DNA of 64,000 nucleotides from Paroceanicella profunda (lineage in GTDB: Bacteria > Pseudomonadota > Alphaproteobacteria > Rhodobacterales > Rhodobacteraceae). Numbering within the stretch: the first letter of the stretch is position 1; each line of letters begins with the position of its first letter. Below the pieces are notes generated by a model. It was not told where the DNA came from. It made no database searches and saw nothing but the letters and a program-made list of their open reading frames with translations. The translations under genes and the position numbers were made by a program. Location of the stretch: assembly GCF_005887635.2 (NCBI RefSeq), contig NZ_CP040822.1, positions 62,001 to 126,000 of the forward strand, given 5' to 3'. Shown piece after piece: positions 35,530 through 44,079 of the stretch.

Positions 35530-36252
35530 ATGGATAATCCCAGTTACGTGACCCTCAGCCGCCAGAGCGGCCTGCAGAAGGCGATGACCGTCATCGCCAA
35601 CAACATCGCCAACATGTCGACCAACGGGTTCCGCCGCGAAGGCGTGATCTTCGCGGAGATGTACGCGCCCATTCCCGGCCAGCCGGACACCATGGCGATG
35701 ACCGCGGCGCGGGTGCGCCTCACCGACATGTCCGCCGGGCCGCTCACCACCACCGGCGGCACGTTCGATTTCGCCATCGACGGGCCGGGGTTCTTCACCA
35801 TCGAGACCCCTGACGGGCCGCGCCTCACCCGCGACGGCGCCTTCGCCCGCAACATCGACGGCGAACTGGTCACCCTCGATGGCAACCGGGTGCTCGACGA
35901 CGGTGGCGCGCCGATCTTCCTGCCCCCCGACTCGGCCTCGATCGCGGTTGCCGCCGACGGGACCATCGACGCCGATGGCCAGGCCCTCGGCGCACTCGGT
36001 GTCGTCGAGGTCGCCGACCCCAAGACCCTCATCCGCGAGGCCTCCGGCCTGTTTGCCACCGATGACGTGCTTCTGCCCTCCGAGACCAGCCGGATCCTGC
36101 AGGGCCGGCTCGAGCAGTCGAATGTCGACCCGGTGATCGAGATGACCCGGATGATCGAGGTCCAGCGCAGCTACGAACTCGGCTCCGGTTTCGCCGACCG
36201 CGAGGATGACCGGATCCGCAACCTCGTCCGCACCCTGGGCCAGCAGGTCTGA
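35530..36252 (+). CDS. flgF: Flagellar proximal rod protein FlgF
   Basis: A 240-residue axial protein of the proximal rod. N-terminal VTLSRQSGLQKAMTVIANNIANMSTNGFRREG and C-terminal EMTRMIEVQRSYELGSGFAD are the conserved rod motifs (shown in part). It lies 17 bp after the AMIN/TPR gene with an AAGGAG site and 19 bp before flgG. Confidence 0.95.
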   Translation: MDNPSYVTLSRQSGLQKAMTVIANNIANMSTNGFRREGVIFAEMYAPIPGQPDTMAMTAARVRLTDMSAGPLTTTGGTFDFAIDGPGFFTIETPDGPRLTRDGAFARNIDGELVTLDGNRVLDDGGAPIFLPPDSASIAVAADGTIDADGQALGALGVVEVADPKTLIREASGLFATDDVLLPSETSRILQGRLEQSNVDPVIEMTRMIEVQRSYELGSGFADREDDRIRNLVRTLGQQV

Positions 36253-36271
36253 CCACGAAAGGAAGCTTCCC

Positions 36272-37057
36272 ATGCGCGCGCTCAACATCGCCGCCACCGG
36301 CATGCAGGCCCAGCAGATGCGGGTCGAGGTGATCTCCAACAACCTCGCCAACATGTCGACCACCGCCTACAACACCCGCCGGGCCGAGTTCGCGGACCTG
36401 CATTACCAGCAGGTCCAGCGCGCCGGCACGGTGAACTCGACCACCGGGGTGCTGCTGCCCGCGGGGGTGCAGCTCGGTCTCGGGGTCCGGGCGTCCGCCG
36501 TCTCGATGAATGTCGCCCAGGGCGCGCTCATGCAGACCGGGGGCGAGCTTGACCTCGCCATCGAGGGCAACGGCTATCTCGAGGTGCTGATGCCCAACGG
36601 CACCTCCTCCTACACCCGCGACGGGGCGCTGAAACGCGACCCGGACGGGCTCATCGTCACGTCCGACGGCTTTTCCGTGATCCCCGAAATCACCATCCCG
36701 CAGGACGCGACCGGCATCACCGTGAACGCGAACGGCGAGGTCTATGCCAGCTTTGACGACCAGGTCGACGATCAGCTCCTCGGCCAGTTCAGCCTGGTGA
36801 GCTTCTCCAACCAGAAGGGGCTCGAGGCGCTCGGCGGCAATCTCTACCGCGAGACCGCCGCCTCCGGGCAGCCGGTGGTGGGCGACCCCGGGGTCGACGG
36901 GCGCGGCACGTTCCGCCAGGGCTACCTGGAGGAAAGCTCGGTCGACGCGGTGCGCGAGATCACCGAACTCATCGAGGCGCAGCGCGGTTACGAGCTCAAC
37001 GCCAAGGTCATCACCGCCGCCGACCAGATGCTCGGCGCCACGACCCAGCTCAGGTGA
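36272..37057 (+). CDS. flgG: Flagellar distal rod protein FlgG
   Basis: A 261-residue distal rod protein, exactly the usual length. It starts RALNIAATGMQAQQMRVEVI with SNNLANMSTTAYNTRRAEF and ends ITELIEAQRGYELNAKVIT plus ADQMLGATTQL. The ATG at 36272 follows AAAGGAAG. It runs directly into flgA. Confidence 0.97.
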   Translation: MRALNIAATGMQAQQMRVEVISNNLANMSTTAYNTRRAEFADLHYQQVQRAGTVNSTTGVLLPAGVQLGLGVRASAVSMNVAQGALMQTGGELDLAIEGNGYLEVLMPNGTSSYTRDGALKRDPDGLIVTSDGFSVIPEITIPQDATGITVNANGEVYASFDDQVDDQLLGQFSLVSFSNQKGLEALGGNLYRETAASGQPVVGDPGVDGRGTFRQGYLEESSVDAVREITELIEAQRGYELNAKVITAADQMLGATTQLR

Positions 37058-37062
37058 GCGTG

Positions 37063-37494
37063 ATGGCAGGCCTGCTTCCCGTCCTGTTGCTCGGTTTTCT
37101 CGTGCCGGCCGCCCTGTTGGCCGGCGACAACACGCTGGTGGCCACCCGCGCGGTGCGCGCCTCCAGCGTGCTCGGCCCGGACGATGTCACGCTGCTGCCC
37201 GGCAGCACCCCCGGGGCCCTGTCCTCCCCCGAGGAGGCGATCGGGCAGGAGACCCGCGCCGCCCTCTATCCCGGCCGGCCGATCTATGCCGGCCAGGTCG
37301 GACCGCCGGCCCTGGTCGAGCGCAATGCCACCGTCATGCTGCATTTCCGCCAGGGAGCGCTGTTCATCTCCACCGAGGGGCGCGCCCTCGACCGCGCCGG
37401 CGAAGGCGAAACCGTGCGGGTGATGAACCTCACCTCGCGCCAGATCGTGCAGGGCCGCGTCGCGCCGGATGGCAGTGTGGAGGTCGGCCGATGA
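37063..37494 (+). CDS. flgA: Flagellar P-ring assembly chaperone FlgA
   Basis: A 143-residue periplasmic chaperone needed to build the P ring. It has a signal peptide (AGLLPVLLLGFLVPAALLAG) then the SAF-like domain (TRAVRASSVLGPDDVTLLP, ALYPGRPIYAGQVGPPALV). ATG at 37063 is preferred because AGGTGA lies 5 bp ahead; GTG at 37054, overlapping the flgG stop, is the alternative. It is shorter than enterobacterial FlgA, having mainly the C-terminal domains. It overlaps flgH by 4 bp. Confidence 0.9.
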   Translation: MAGLLPVLLLGFLVPAALLAGDNTLVATRAVRASSVLGPDDVTLLPGSTPGALSSPEEAIGQETRAALYPGRPIYAGQVGPPALVERNATVMLHFRQGALFISTEGRALDRAGEGETVRVMNLTSRQIVQGRVAPDGSVEVGR

Positions 37495-38249
37495 CCCGCG
37501 CCCGGATGCCGGTCCGGCTGCTGCTGCTCGGGGTCGCGCTGGCGGCCACGGGCTGTTCGCGGCTCGAGAATGTCGGCAAGCCGCCGGAGATGACCCCGCC
37601 GGGCCGCCCGATGCCGGCCATGGCCCCGATCGCGGCCGAGCGCATCGCGCTGGCGACGCCGCGCCTGCTTCCGCCGCCCGAATCCTATGCGGCCGGTTCG
37701 CTGTGGCGCAATGGTCCGAGCTCGCTGTTCGGGGACCGCCGGGCCCAGACCCTGGGCGACATCGTCACCGTGGTGATCGAGATCGACGACAAGGCTTCGA
37801 TCTCCAACGAGACCAAGCGTGACCGGACCGGCGACGAGAGCCTCAGCATTGCCGCCCTGCTCGGCCTGCCATCGGTGGCTGACGCGATCCTGCCGGCGGG
37901 TGCGGGCCTCGACCCGGCGGCGAGCATTGCCTCCAGTTCCGGCTCCACGGGCAAGGGAACGGTGGACCGGACGGAAAAGATCACCCTGCGGATTGCCGCC
38001 ACCGTCACCGACATGCTGCCCAACGGGCACATGGTCATCACCGGCACCCAGGAGATCCGGGTCAATTACGAATTGCGCGACCTGCAGGTGGCCGGCGTCG
38101 TCCGCCCCGAGGACATCACCCGCAAGAACGAGATCACCTATGACAAGATCGCCGATGCCCGGATCCTCTACGGGGGCCGCGGCCAGATCACCGACGTGCA
38201 GCAACCCCGCTACGGCCAGCAAGTGGCCGACATCATCCTGCCCTTCTGA
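37491..38249 (+). CDS. flgH: Flagellar L-ring lipoprotein FlgH
   Basis: A 252-residue outer-membrane ring protein. A lipoprotein signal ends LAATGC with C22 as the likely lipidated cysteine. The family core SLWRNGPSSLFGDRRAQTLGDIVTVVIEI and the end QVADIILPF are clear (shown in part as motifs). It overlaps flgA by 4 bp and lies 12 bp ahead of the second FliL gene. Confidence 0.96.
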   Translation: MTRARMPVRLLLLGVALAATGCSRLENVGKPPEMTPPGRPMPAMAPIAAERIALATPRLLPPPESYAAGSLWRNGPSSLFGDRRAQTLGDIVTVVIEIDDKASISNETKRDRTGDESLSIAALLGLPSVADAILPAGAGLDPAASIASSSGSTGKGTVDRTEKITLRIAATVTDMLPNGHMVITGTQEIRVNYELRDLQVAGVVRPEDITRKNEITYDKIADARILYGGRGQITDVQQPRYGQQVADIILPF

Positions 38250-38261
38250 GGAGATGCGCCG

Positions 38262-38786
38262 ATGAAGAAGCTCCTGCCCGTGATCCTGGTGCTGCTCGGC
38301 ATCGGCGGAGGGCTGTTCGCCGGGCAGATGCTCAAACCGCCCGCTCCCGAGGAGGAGCAGGCCCATCTCGCGGTGACCGAACCTGCCCATGGCGATGCAG
38401 TGGATCACGCCGCCCCCGAGGGGGATCCGCTGGAGCCCACCCCGGTGAAGGTTCCCGAGGAGGGCTGGGAATACAACAAGCTCGACAAGCAGTTCATCAT
38501 ACCGGTGATGAGCGAGACCCGGGTGCGGGCGCTGATCGTCATGTCGATCTCCCTCGAGACCGAACCGGGGCTCGACACCCAGATCGCGACCCGCGAGCCC
38601 AAGCTGCGCGACGCCTTCCTGCGGGTGCTGTTCGAACATGAGCGCAGCGGCGGATTCTCCGGGGTGTTCACGGATCCGCGGACTCTTTCGGACTTGCGCA
38701 TCAGCCTGCGCAAGGTGGCGCGCAGCATCGTCGGCCCCGGCGTGAACGATGTGCTGGTCACCGACATCCTGCGCCAGGACATGTGA
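38262..38786 (+). CDS. Second FliL-family protein
   Basis: A 174-residue single-pass membrane protein: an N-terminal helix (KKLLPVILVLLGIGGGLFAG), an acidic linker, then a FliL-like periplasmic domain (VRALIVMSISLETEPGLD ... IVGPGVNDVLVTDILRQDM). It differs strongly in sequence from the first FliL at 29897. It is the last gene of the fliL-to-flgH operon, directly ahead of a strong terminator. The role could be a second stator-ring component. Confidence 0.82.
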   Translation: MKKLLPVILVLLGIGGGLFAGQMLKPPAPEEEQAHLAVTEPAHGDAVDHAAPEGDPLEPTPVKVPEEGWEYNKLDKQFIIPVMSETRVRALIVMSISLETEPGLDTQIATREPKLRDAFLRVLFEHERSGGFSGVFTDPRTLSDLRISLRKVARSIVGPGVNDVLVTDILRQDM

Positions 38787-38793
38787 CAGGCAA

Positions 38794-38827
38794 GCCAGAA
38801 AGGCGGCCTGAGGGCCGCCTTTCTGGC
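38794..38827. terminator. Perfect 15-bp stem, bidirectional terminator
   Basis: GCCAGAAAGGCGGCC (38794-38808) is exactly inverted at 38813-38827 around the loop TGAG. It lies 8 bp after the FliL2 stop and 65 bp after the convergent flgD stop. The stem carries AAA/TTT so that each strand has a short T-run on its 3' arm. Confidence 0.85.
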
Positions 38828-38891
38828 GCGATCCTGTCCGAACATCCCAGGCTTCTTCAGACCGACCGTGCCGGCGACAGCACGGTCGGGG

Positions 38892-39563
38892 TCAGCCCTC
38901 GGCCGCGCGCAGGATGGAAACATCCTCGCTGTCGATGCGGCTGCCGTCGGAGAGCACCAGGATGGTGCTGTCGCTCTCACGCCGGACTTCGACGACGGGG
39001 GCGAACACCTCCACGGCGCGGTTGTCGAGGAGAGCCCCGTCGAGATAGCTCTCGATGGTGAAGCTGTAACTGCCTTCGGGCAGGGTGCCGGTGGTGCTTT
39101 CCCCGTCCCAGACGATCTGCTCGGCGGAAGGGCTGACGGTCACGCGGCCGACCTCGGTGCCGGCCTCGTCGCTGACCACGAGCACCGCGAGATCGGCGCC
39201 GGAGACCGGGTCGGCATAGAGGGTGAGCGGTGCGTTGTCATAGGGGGCCGCGGCGTAGGCCCGGACTTCGGTGCCGATCCAGTCAGACAGGCCCGCGGCG
39301 GACCCGTTCGAGAGCAGTTCGGCGATGGCTTTGAGGCTCTCGTTCGCCTGCACCTGCTGCTCCACGGCCGAGAAGGAGGCGAGCTGTGCCACGAACTCGG
39401 TCGATTCCACCGGCTCCAGCGGATCCTGGTTGCGCAACTGGGTGGTGAGCAGGGTGAGGAAGGTCTCGAAATCGGCGGTAAGGCCCCGGGTCCCGGTGCT
39501 GGTGGCCGCGGCTGCGGCGGAGGTGACCTGGGGGGAGGTGGCGGTTGTGCTGGGGATCTCCAT
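38892..39563 (-). CDS. flgD: Flagellar hook-capping protein FlgD
   Basis: A 223-residue scaffold that caps the growing hook. The N-terminal motif DFETFLTLLTTQLRNQDPLE with PVESTEFVAQLASFSAVEQQ is the FlgD signature, followed by a beta-rich domain (FlgD Ig/Tudor type) to the end. It is the second gene of the fliK-flgD unit, 24 bp after fliK. Confidence 0.96.
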   Translation of the reverse strand: MEIPSTTATSPQVTSAAAAATSTGTRGLTADFETFLTLLTTQLRNQDPLEPVESTEFVAQLASFSAVEQQVQANESLKAIAELLSNGSAAGLSDWIGTEVRAYAAAPYDNAPLTLYADPVSGADLAVLVVSDEAGTEVGRVTVSPSAEQIVWDGESTTGTLPEGSYSFTIESYLDGALLDNRAVEVFAPVVEVRRESDSTILVLSDGSRIDSEDVSILRAAEG

Positions 39564-39587
39564 GATCTGGCTCCATCGGGCTGGGGG

Positions 39588-41258
39588 CTAGAGGCGAATG
39601 TCGAGCGGTCCGTCGCGGCGCGGCGGTCCGGAAGGGGCCGGGCCGGCCTCTCCGGGAAGGGGGGAGGCGGCGGGGTCCGAGAAGGCGGAGAACCGTGCCG
39701 GCTGCCCCCCCGCAGGCGCGTGTTCGGACCGCTGTCCGGAAGAGCCGAAGGAAAGCTGGGCCCCCTGGAACCCGGCATTGGCGAGTTCGCGCTGCAGCAG
39801 GTCCGCATGGCGGCGCAAGAGGTCGAGGGTCTCAGGCCTGTCGACGGTCACCACGGCCGTGGCGCTGCCATCGTCGGTGGAGAGGCTGACGGTGACCCGG
39901 CCGAGTTCCGGCGGATCGAGGCGCAGTTCCACCCGGCGGCCGGCATCCCGACGGTCGATCGCGCTGACCACCTGGGCCACGAGATCGGCCGGGCGGACCG
40001 GCAGCGGAAAGGCCGGCACGGCCGGGCCGGCGGCGGTGAGGAACCCGGCCATCCGCGGAGGGGGCAGGGTGGTGAACCCGGGATCCTCCAGCGCATCGGC
40101 CTCGGGCTCCATGTCCGGCACGGCGGTGCGCAGGACCTGCGGGGAGACCGTGGGCACTGCTGCCGGCGGAACAGGGCTGAAAGCGGGGGCGGGTGTCGCG
40201 GCCCGGGCCACGTGCTCCGGGCCCGGGTTGCGCGGGCTGGCCTCCGGTGCGGGCGCGGGGTCCGGATCCTCGGTGGCCCGGGCGGCCTCGTGCGGGGGCA
40301 CCGGTGCGCCTGCCATGACCGTTGCGGAGCCGGGCGAAGCCGGCGCGGGCGCGCGCCCGGGCAGGGTGGCAGCGGCACTGTCGCCGGAGGGACGAGGGTC
40401 CGGCCCGGCCCGCGGGGGGAGGGCGGGTTCGTCATGCTGATCTGCCGTGAGGCGGAAATCGGCGGGCGTGGCCGGACGCGCCGTGGCTGGGGCGGGTGTC
40501 GGGGTGCTGCCCGGCTCCGGCGCGGCGGTTGCGTCTTTCGTCGGGCCGGAACCGGACAGCGCCGGGGCAGCGACGGCCGAAGGCAGGGGCGCGGATGGCG
40601 GGGCGTCCTGATCGCCCGATGGCGCCGGGGTAGCGGCAATCGCCCCGGCAACCTGCCTGTCCGGGGCCCCGGCGAGGGGGACAGCGGCTGGTGGCGGCGC
40701 GGGCAGCCTGTCCGCCTGTGCAGGCGTGCCGGCGTCCTGTCGGGCGGCGAAAAGAGCCGAGATCGCGTCCGCGGCTGGCGGGCGCCCGTTCGGGGTGGCC
40801 GGCGCGGCTGGGGGAGGGCGGCCCGGAGAATCAGCGCGTCCGGCCTCGGCCGGTGCCGCGGCGCCGGCGGTTCGGAGCGGCGTGGCAACAGCCGCGGAGA
40901 CCGTTTCCGCGGACAGGAGTTCCGCGAACTCTCCGGCGGGGGGGAGGGCCGCGGGAGGCAGGGTCCCCTGGGCCGCGGCGTCGGCGCCGATCTCCGCGTC
41001 GGGCCTGCGCCGGGCGGGCCGGCCGGTCCCGGCCTCCTGTGCTCCGGCGGCACCGTCGCGCGCCTGCTCCGGCGCGGCGGAGGCGCTGTCGGAGGCGGTA
41101 TTTCGCGCGGCGCGGCGCGGGGTTTCGCGGCGCGCGGCCTGTTCCGTCCCGGCCTCCTGCGCGGCGGCGGGGCCGCGCGCGCCCCGCGCCTGCGTGCGGG
41201 ACGGCCCGGCCGCCGTGCCGCCGGACGGCCCGGCAGATGGGAAGACGGGCACGCTCAT
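39588..41258 (-). CDS. fliK: Flagellar hook-length control protein FliK
   Basis: A 556-residue ruler protein that stops hook growth and switches export to filament proteins. Most of the length is Ala/Pro/Gly/Arg-rich and low-complexity, as expected for a secreted ruler. The conserved C-terminal domain lies in the last 130 residues: RRVELRLDPPELGRVTVSLS and LLRRHADLLQRELANAGF. ATG at 41258 (MSVPVFPSAGP) is preferred over one 81 bp upstream, which would add an unrelated stretch. Only the C-terminal domain supports the name directly. Confidence 0.88.
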   Translation of the reverse strand: MSVPVFPSAGPSGGTAAGPSRTQARGARGPAAAQEAGTEQAARRETPRRAARNTASDSASAAPEQARDGAAGAQEAGTGRPARRRPDAEIGADAAAQGTLPPAALPPAGEFAELLSAETVSAAVATPLRTAGAAAPAEAGRADSPGRPPPAAPATPNGRPPAADAISALFAARQDAGTPAQADRLPAPPPAAVPLAGAPDRQVAGAIAATPAPSGDQDAPPSAPLPSAVAAPALSGSGPTKDATAAPEPGSTPTPAPATARPATPADFRLTADQHDEPALPPRAGPDPRPSGDSAAATLPGRAPAPASPGSATVMAGAPVPPHEAARATEDPDPAPAPEASPRNPGPEHVARAATPAPAFSPVPPAAVPTVSPQVLRTAVPDMEPEADALEDPGFTTLPPPRMAGFLTAAGPAVPAFPLPVRPADLVAQVVSAIDRRDAGRRVELRLDPPELGRVTVSLSTDDGSATAVVTVDRPETLDLLRRHADLLQRELANAGFQGAQLSFGSSGQRSEHAPAGGQPARFSAFSDPAASPLPGEAGPAPSGPPRRDGPLDIRL

Positions 41259-41342
41259 GCCGAAACCGTGCTTTTGCCGTTCATGACAGGTACCGATTGC
41301 TCCGTTGCGGGGAAACTGCCCGGTCAGCATGCCGCGCAAGCC

Positions 41343-41357
41343 TTACCAATCATTTAC
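41343..41357 (+). promoter_or_regulatory. Weak CtrA-like box upstream of flgJ
   Basis: TTAC-CAATCAT-TTAC has the 7-bp spacing but two mismatches from the CtrA consensus. It lies between divergent fliK and flgJ, in the only AT-rich part of that spacer. Confidence 0.28.
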
Positions 41358-41402
41358 CGAAACCGGCGAAACTGGTGCGACGCATCGATGATGGAGCCGC
41401 GC

Positions 41403-41756
41403 ATGACCAGCCCGACCCTTGCAGCCCCGGCCTTTAGAGCCCCGGCCCCTGTGCCCGTCGCCCTGCCGGGCCCCGCCCTGCCCGGCGCGGCCGCCGGGGG
41501 GGAGGCGGCGGAGGCGCGCACTGCCCGGTTGCGCCAGGCCGCGCAGGAGCTCGAGGCGAGTTTCCTCGCGGAAATGCTCAAGGCCGCCGGGTTCGGCAAG
41601 GCGCGGGAGGGCTTCGGTGGCGGTGCGGGGGAGGATGCCTTCGCCAGCCTTCTGGTGCGGGAGCAGGCCGGGATGCTGGCGGCGCGGGGGGGTGTCGGCC
41701 TGGCCGAGCACATCTATCACGCCCTTGTCGCGCGTGGGGGAGGCGGGGATGTTTGA
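41403..41756 (+). CDS. flgJ: FlgJ-type rod-binding protein (no muramidase domain)
   Basis: A 117-residue protein equal to the N-terminal rod-binding half of enterobacterial FlgJ: LRQAAQELEASFLAEMLKAA and FASLLVREQAGMLAARGGVGLAEHIY. The peptidoglycan-hydrolase half is absent; a separate lytic transglycosylase lies at 50680. ATG at 41403 has GGAG 5 bp upstream; in-frame ATGs at 41388 and 41391 are alternatives. It overlaps the next gene by 8 bp. Confidence 0.88.
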   Translation: MTSPTLAAPAFRAPAPVPVALPGPALPGAAAGGEAAEARTARLRQAAQELEASFLAEMLKAAGFGKAREGFGGGAGEDAFASLLVREQAGMLAARGGVGLAEHIYHALVARGGGGDV

Positions 41757-42120
41757 GCGCCTGTCCTGGGGCCACCGGGCCCGCCGTGTGCTCTCGATGC
41801 TGGCCGAGGAACGTGGCCTGCTGCAGAGCGCGCGGCTGGCGGACCTTGTCAGCCTTTCGCAGAAGCGGGACCGGCTGGTCGACGATCTCGCCAGCCGGCC
41901 GGGGCGGAGCGACGAGGACACCATCGCCATGCTGGAGCGCATCCGCAGCGAGGCCCGGCGCAACCAGCGTCTCATCGAGGCGTTCCGCAAGGGGGTGGAG
42001 GACGCGCGGACCCAGCTGGAGCGCATCGAGAAATCCACCACCGAGATCGGGCTCTACTCCTCCAGCGGCAGCCGCCTTCCCGACCCGCCGACCCGGGCCC
42101 GGTCCGACCGCCGCGCCTGA
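41749..42120 (+). CDS. FlgN-like export chaperone
   Basis: A 123-residue, strongly helical and charged protein downstream of flgJ. The pattern (LLQSARLADLVSLSQKRDRLVDDLA, then RRNQRLIEAFRKGVEDARTQLERI; parts quoted) fits FlgN-type chaperones that keep FlgK and FlgL unfolded until export. Sequence alone is weak; size, helicity and position support the call. It overlaps flgJ by 8 bp and faces the triple hairpin. Confidence 0.62.
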   Translation: MFERLSWGHRARRVLSMLAEERGLLQSARLADLVSLSQKRDRLVDDLASRPGRSDEDTIAMLERIRSEARRNQRLIEAFRKGVEDARTQLERIEKSTTEIGLYSSSGSRLPDPPTRARSDRRA

Positions 42121-42168
42121 CCCGCTCCCCGCCCCGTGACGAGGCCGGGCGGGGGCGGGACGGCGCAC

Positions 42169-42232
42169 CGGCATGCGGGGCGCATGCCGCTTTCCGGCCT
42201 GGGCCGGAAAGGTGATCCGGGGACCGGATCAC
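42169..42232. terminator. Three perfect hairpins in tandem
   Basis: Three separate inverted repeats lie one base apart. Hairpin 1 has 9-bp arms at 42169-42177 and 42181-42189, loop GGG. Hairpin 2 is TTTCCGGCC-TG-GGCCGGAAA at 42191-42210. Hairpin 3 is GTGATCCGG-GGA-CCGGATCAC at 42212-42232. They fill the gap between the convergent flgN-like and sulfotransferase genes, so a strong two-way transcription block is likely. Confidence 0.75.
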
Positions 42233-42280
42233 GTGCGCCCCGGCGCATCGCTCCGGCCGGATCTCCCGGGAGTGCCGGGG

Positions 42281-43732
42281 TCAGAGCCGCGGGCGCGCCC
42301 AGGCTTCGATCTGCTCCATGCCGCCGAGCGCCTCGATCAGCGGGTCGAGCCTGGTGCCGTAGCGTTTCCATTTGTCCACCGACCGGTTGTTCACCCCCTC
42401 ACGCACCTGGGCGGCCGATGCGGTGCGCACCGTGCGGGTGCTGCTGGCGGGGTCGAGGCAGGCCGGGTCCCAGTCGAGCTCCAGGAAGGCGATCAGCTCA
42501 CGCACATGCGGCTCGAAATCCGTCACCATGTCCTCGTAGACGATCTCATGCATGCGCAGCGGCAGCACCTCGCGCCAATGCGCCATCACGCGCTGGTAGG
42601 CCCGGTACTGTCCGGCCAGCGCCTCAATGGTGTTGGTGTAGGAATACTGGACGTCGTTGAAGCGCTGGAACAGGCAGGAGACGCAATTGTCGAGCGGGTG
42701 GCGGTGGATCACGATCACCCGCGCGTTCGGGAACATCCGCGAGATCAGCCCGAGCCGGAACACGTTCTCCGGCAGCTTGTCGATGAAGCGGCGGAAGGTC
42801 TGTCCGGGGGCGAAGCCGTGCACCTGGCTCATCAGGTACTGCGCCGCGACCTCCTCGACCTGGGGAACGATGGTGCGCACGGATTCGAAGGCATTGGTGA
42901 TCCGGGTGTTCTGGGAGGCCCAGTTCATCGCCAGGATCTCCGCGGTCCGGCAGCCCGAAAGCTCCCCCGCCGCCAGGATGTCCGGGTGGCGCGAGAGCAC
43001 CGTCTCGGTGAAGGTCGTGCCCGAGCGCGGCATGCCCAGGACGAAGACCGGCGCCTCGCTCGGATCGCCCCCGCAGGGCTGCCGGGTCAGCGCCTCGCGG
43101 GTGTTGGCGCGGATGATGCGCTCCACGTTCTCCGAGTCGAGATTGCACTCCACCCCATAGGCCTCGCCGCCCAGCAGGGCATGGTCGAAGGCCTTGTCAT
43201 ACGCCTTCGCCCGATCGTAGACCTTGGCCAGCCCGTAATGGGCGAAGCTGCGCTCGACCCGGTTCAGCCCGCCTTTCTCGATCAGGCCGTGCAGGCGGTG
43301 CACGATCGGGTCGTCCGGGCCGGCATTGCTCATGGTGCAGTAGTTGTACATCGGGTTGATCTTCTCGGGCTGCATGTCGATGGCCCGAAGCATCATGCGG
43401 CTGGCCTCCTCCAGCTCCCCGGCGAAATAGAGAAAATTCGCGTAATTCCACCAGCGGCTCGGCTCGTCCGGCTTGAGCGACAGGCTCTCGCGCAGGATGC
43501 GCAGGCCGCGCGCCGTCTCGTCCATGTTGCACAGGCTGGCCCCGAGATAGAACAGCAGCCCGGAATTGCGCGGATCCTTCTTCAGCGCGCGCTCGAAACA
43601 GGCCACCGCCTCGGCATACTGGCCGCGGCCCATGTGCTTCACGCCTTCCTCGAAATGGCGCACGCCATAGCGATGCTTCTTGGAGACAGGCTGCGCCTTC
43701 ACCTTCGGCTTCTTCTGCTGGATGACCCGCAT
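42281..43732 (-). CDS. TPR-sulfotransferase fusion protein
   Basis: A 483-residue protein. Residues about 20-200 are TPR-like helices (HFEEGVKHMGRGQYAEAVAC, FERALKKDPRNSGLLFYLGA). The C-terminal half is a sulfotransferase with the PAPS loop VFVLGMPRSGTTFTETVLS and a downstream VIHRHPLDNCVSCLFQRF segment. The ATG at 43732 has AGGAG at 5 bp. TPR-sulfotransferases usually act on proteins or glycans bound through the repeats. The gene is divergent from flagellin, so a flagellin or filament-glycan substrate is possible but not shown. Confidence 0.85.
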   Translation of the reverse strand: MRVIQQKKPKVKAQPVSKKHRYGVRHFEEGVKHMGRGQYAEAVACFERALKKDPRNSGLLFYLGASLCNMDETARGLRILRESLSLKPDEPSRWWNYANFLYFAGELEEASRMMLRAIDMQPEKINPMYNYCTMSNAGPDDPIVHRLHGLIEKGGLNRVERSFAHYGLAKVYDRAKAYDKAFDHALLGGEAYGVECNLDSENVERIIRANTREALTRQPCGGDPSEAPVFVLGMPRSGTTFTETVLSRHPDILAAGELSGCRTAEILAMNWASQNTRITNAFESVRTIVPQVEEVAAQYLMSQVHGFAPGQTFRRFIDKLPENVFRLGLISRMFPNARVIVIHRHPLDNCVSCLFQRFNDVQYSYTNTIEALAGQYRAYQRVMAHWREVLPLRMHEIVYEDMVTDFEPHVRELIAFLELDWDPACLDPASSTRTVRTASAAQVREGVNNRSVDKWKRYGTRLDPLIEALGGMEQIEAWARPRL

Positions 43733-44079
43733 CTCGCGCTCCTCTTCCGCGCCCCTGTGGCGCGGGGGAAGGCTAGGGGCAAATCCTCGCCTCAGGGTTA
43801 ACGGATCCTCTCGCCGAAGCCCCGGTATATCGTTGTAAGTTTTAAGCAATTCCCGGAGCGCGGTAAGACTCCGTTATGGATTCTGGGCGAGTTTCCGGAC
43901 TGCGGCCCGGGATGGGTTGGCGCAGACCGGGCGAGGGCACGGCACGGACCGACAGAAGGTCGTGCCTGCGGACCTCTCGCGGAACTGCACACGTCAGAAT
44001 GGCGGCTCACGGGCCGGGAGCAAACCCGGCCACCCATCACATGGGGGTTAAAACGCCCCCCGCCAAAGGAAGACGAAAC
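43733..44079. other. 347-bp divergent region and flagellin leader
   Basis: Spacer between the TPR-sulfotransferase and flagellin genes. An AT-rich core (43797-43850, with GTTAAC and TTTTAAGC) is the likely promoter zone. The flagellin-proximal 70 bp hold two hairpins and the ribosome site. No convincing sigma-28 or sigma-54 promoter was found. Confidence 0.5.
44012..44061 (+). promoter_or_regulatory. Two leader hairpins ahead of flagellin
   Basis: GGCCGGG-AGCAAA-CCCGGCC (44012-44031) and GGGGG-TTAAAACG-CCCCC (44043-44060) lie just before the AAGGA ribosome site (44066-44070). In Caulobacter FlbT acts on the flagellin mRNA leader; flbT is in this operon, so these stems are candidate targets. 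That link is inferred. Confidence 0.45.

Noticed and set aside
43733..43849. Longer N-terminus for the TPR-sulfotransferase
   Set aside because: It would cross the AT-rich promoter zone; the ATG at 43732 has an AGGAG site at ideal spacing.
43831..43870. Possible sigma-28 promoter before flagellin (TAAGTTTT ... GCGGTAAG)
   Set aside because: Spacing is about 15 bp instead of 11 and the -10 part matches poorly; no fliA gene was recognised in the window.
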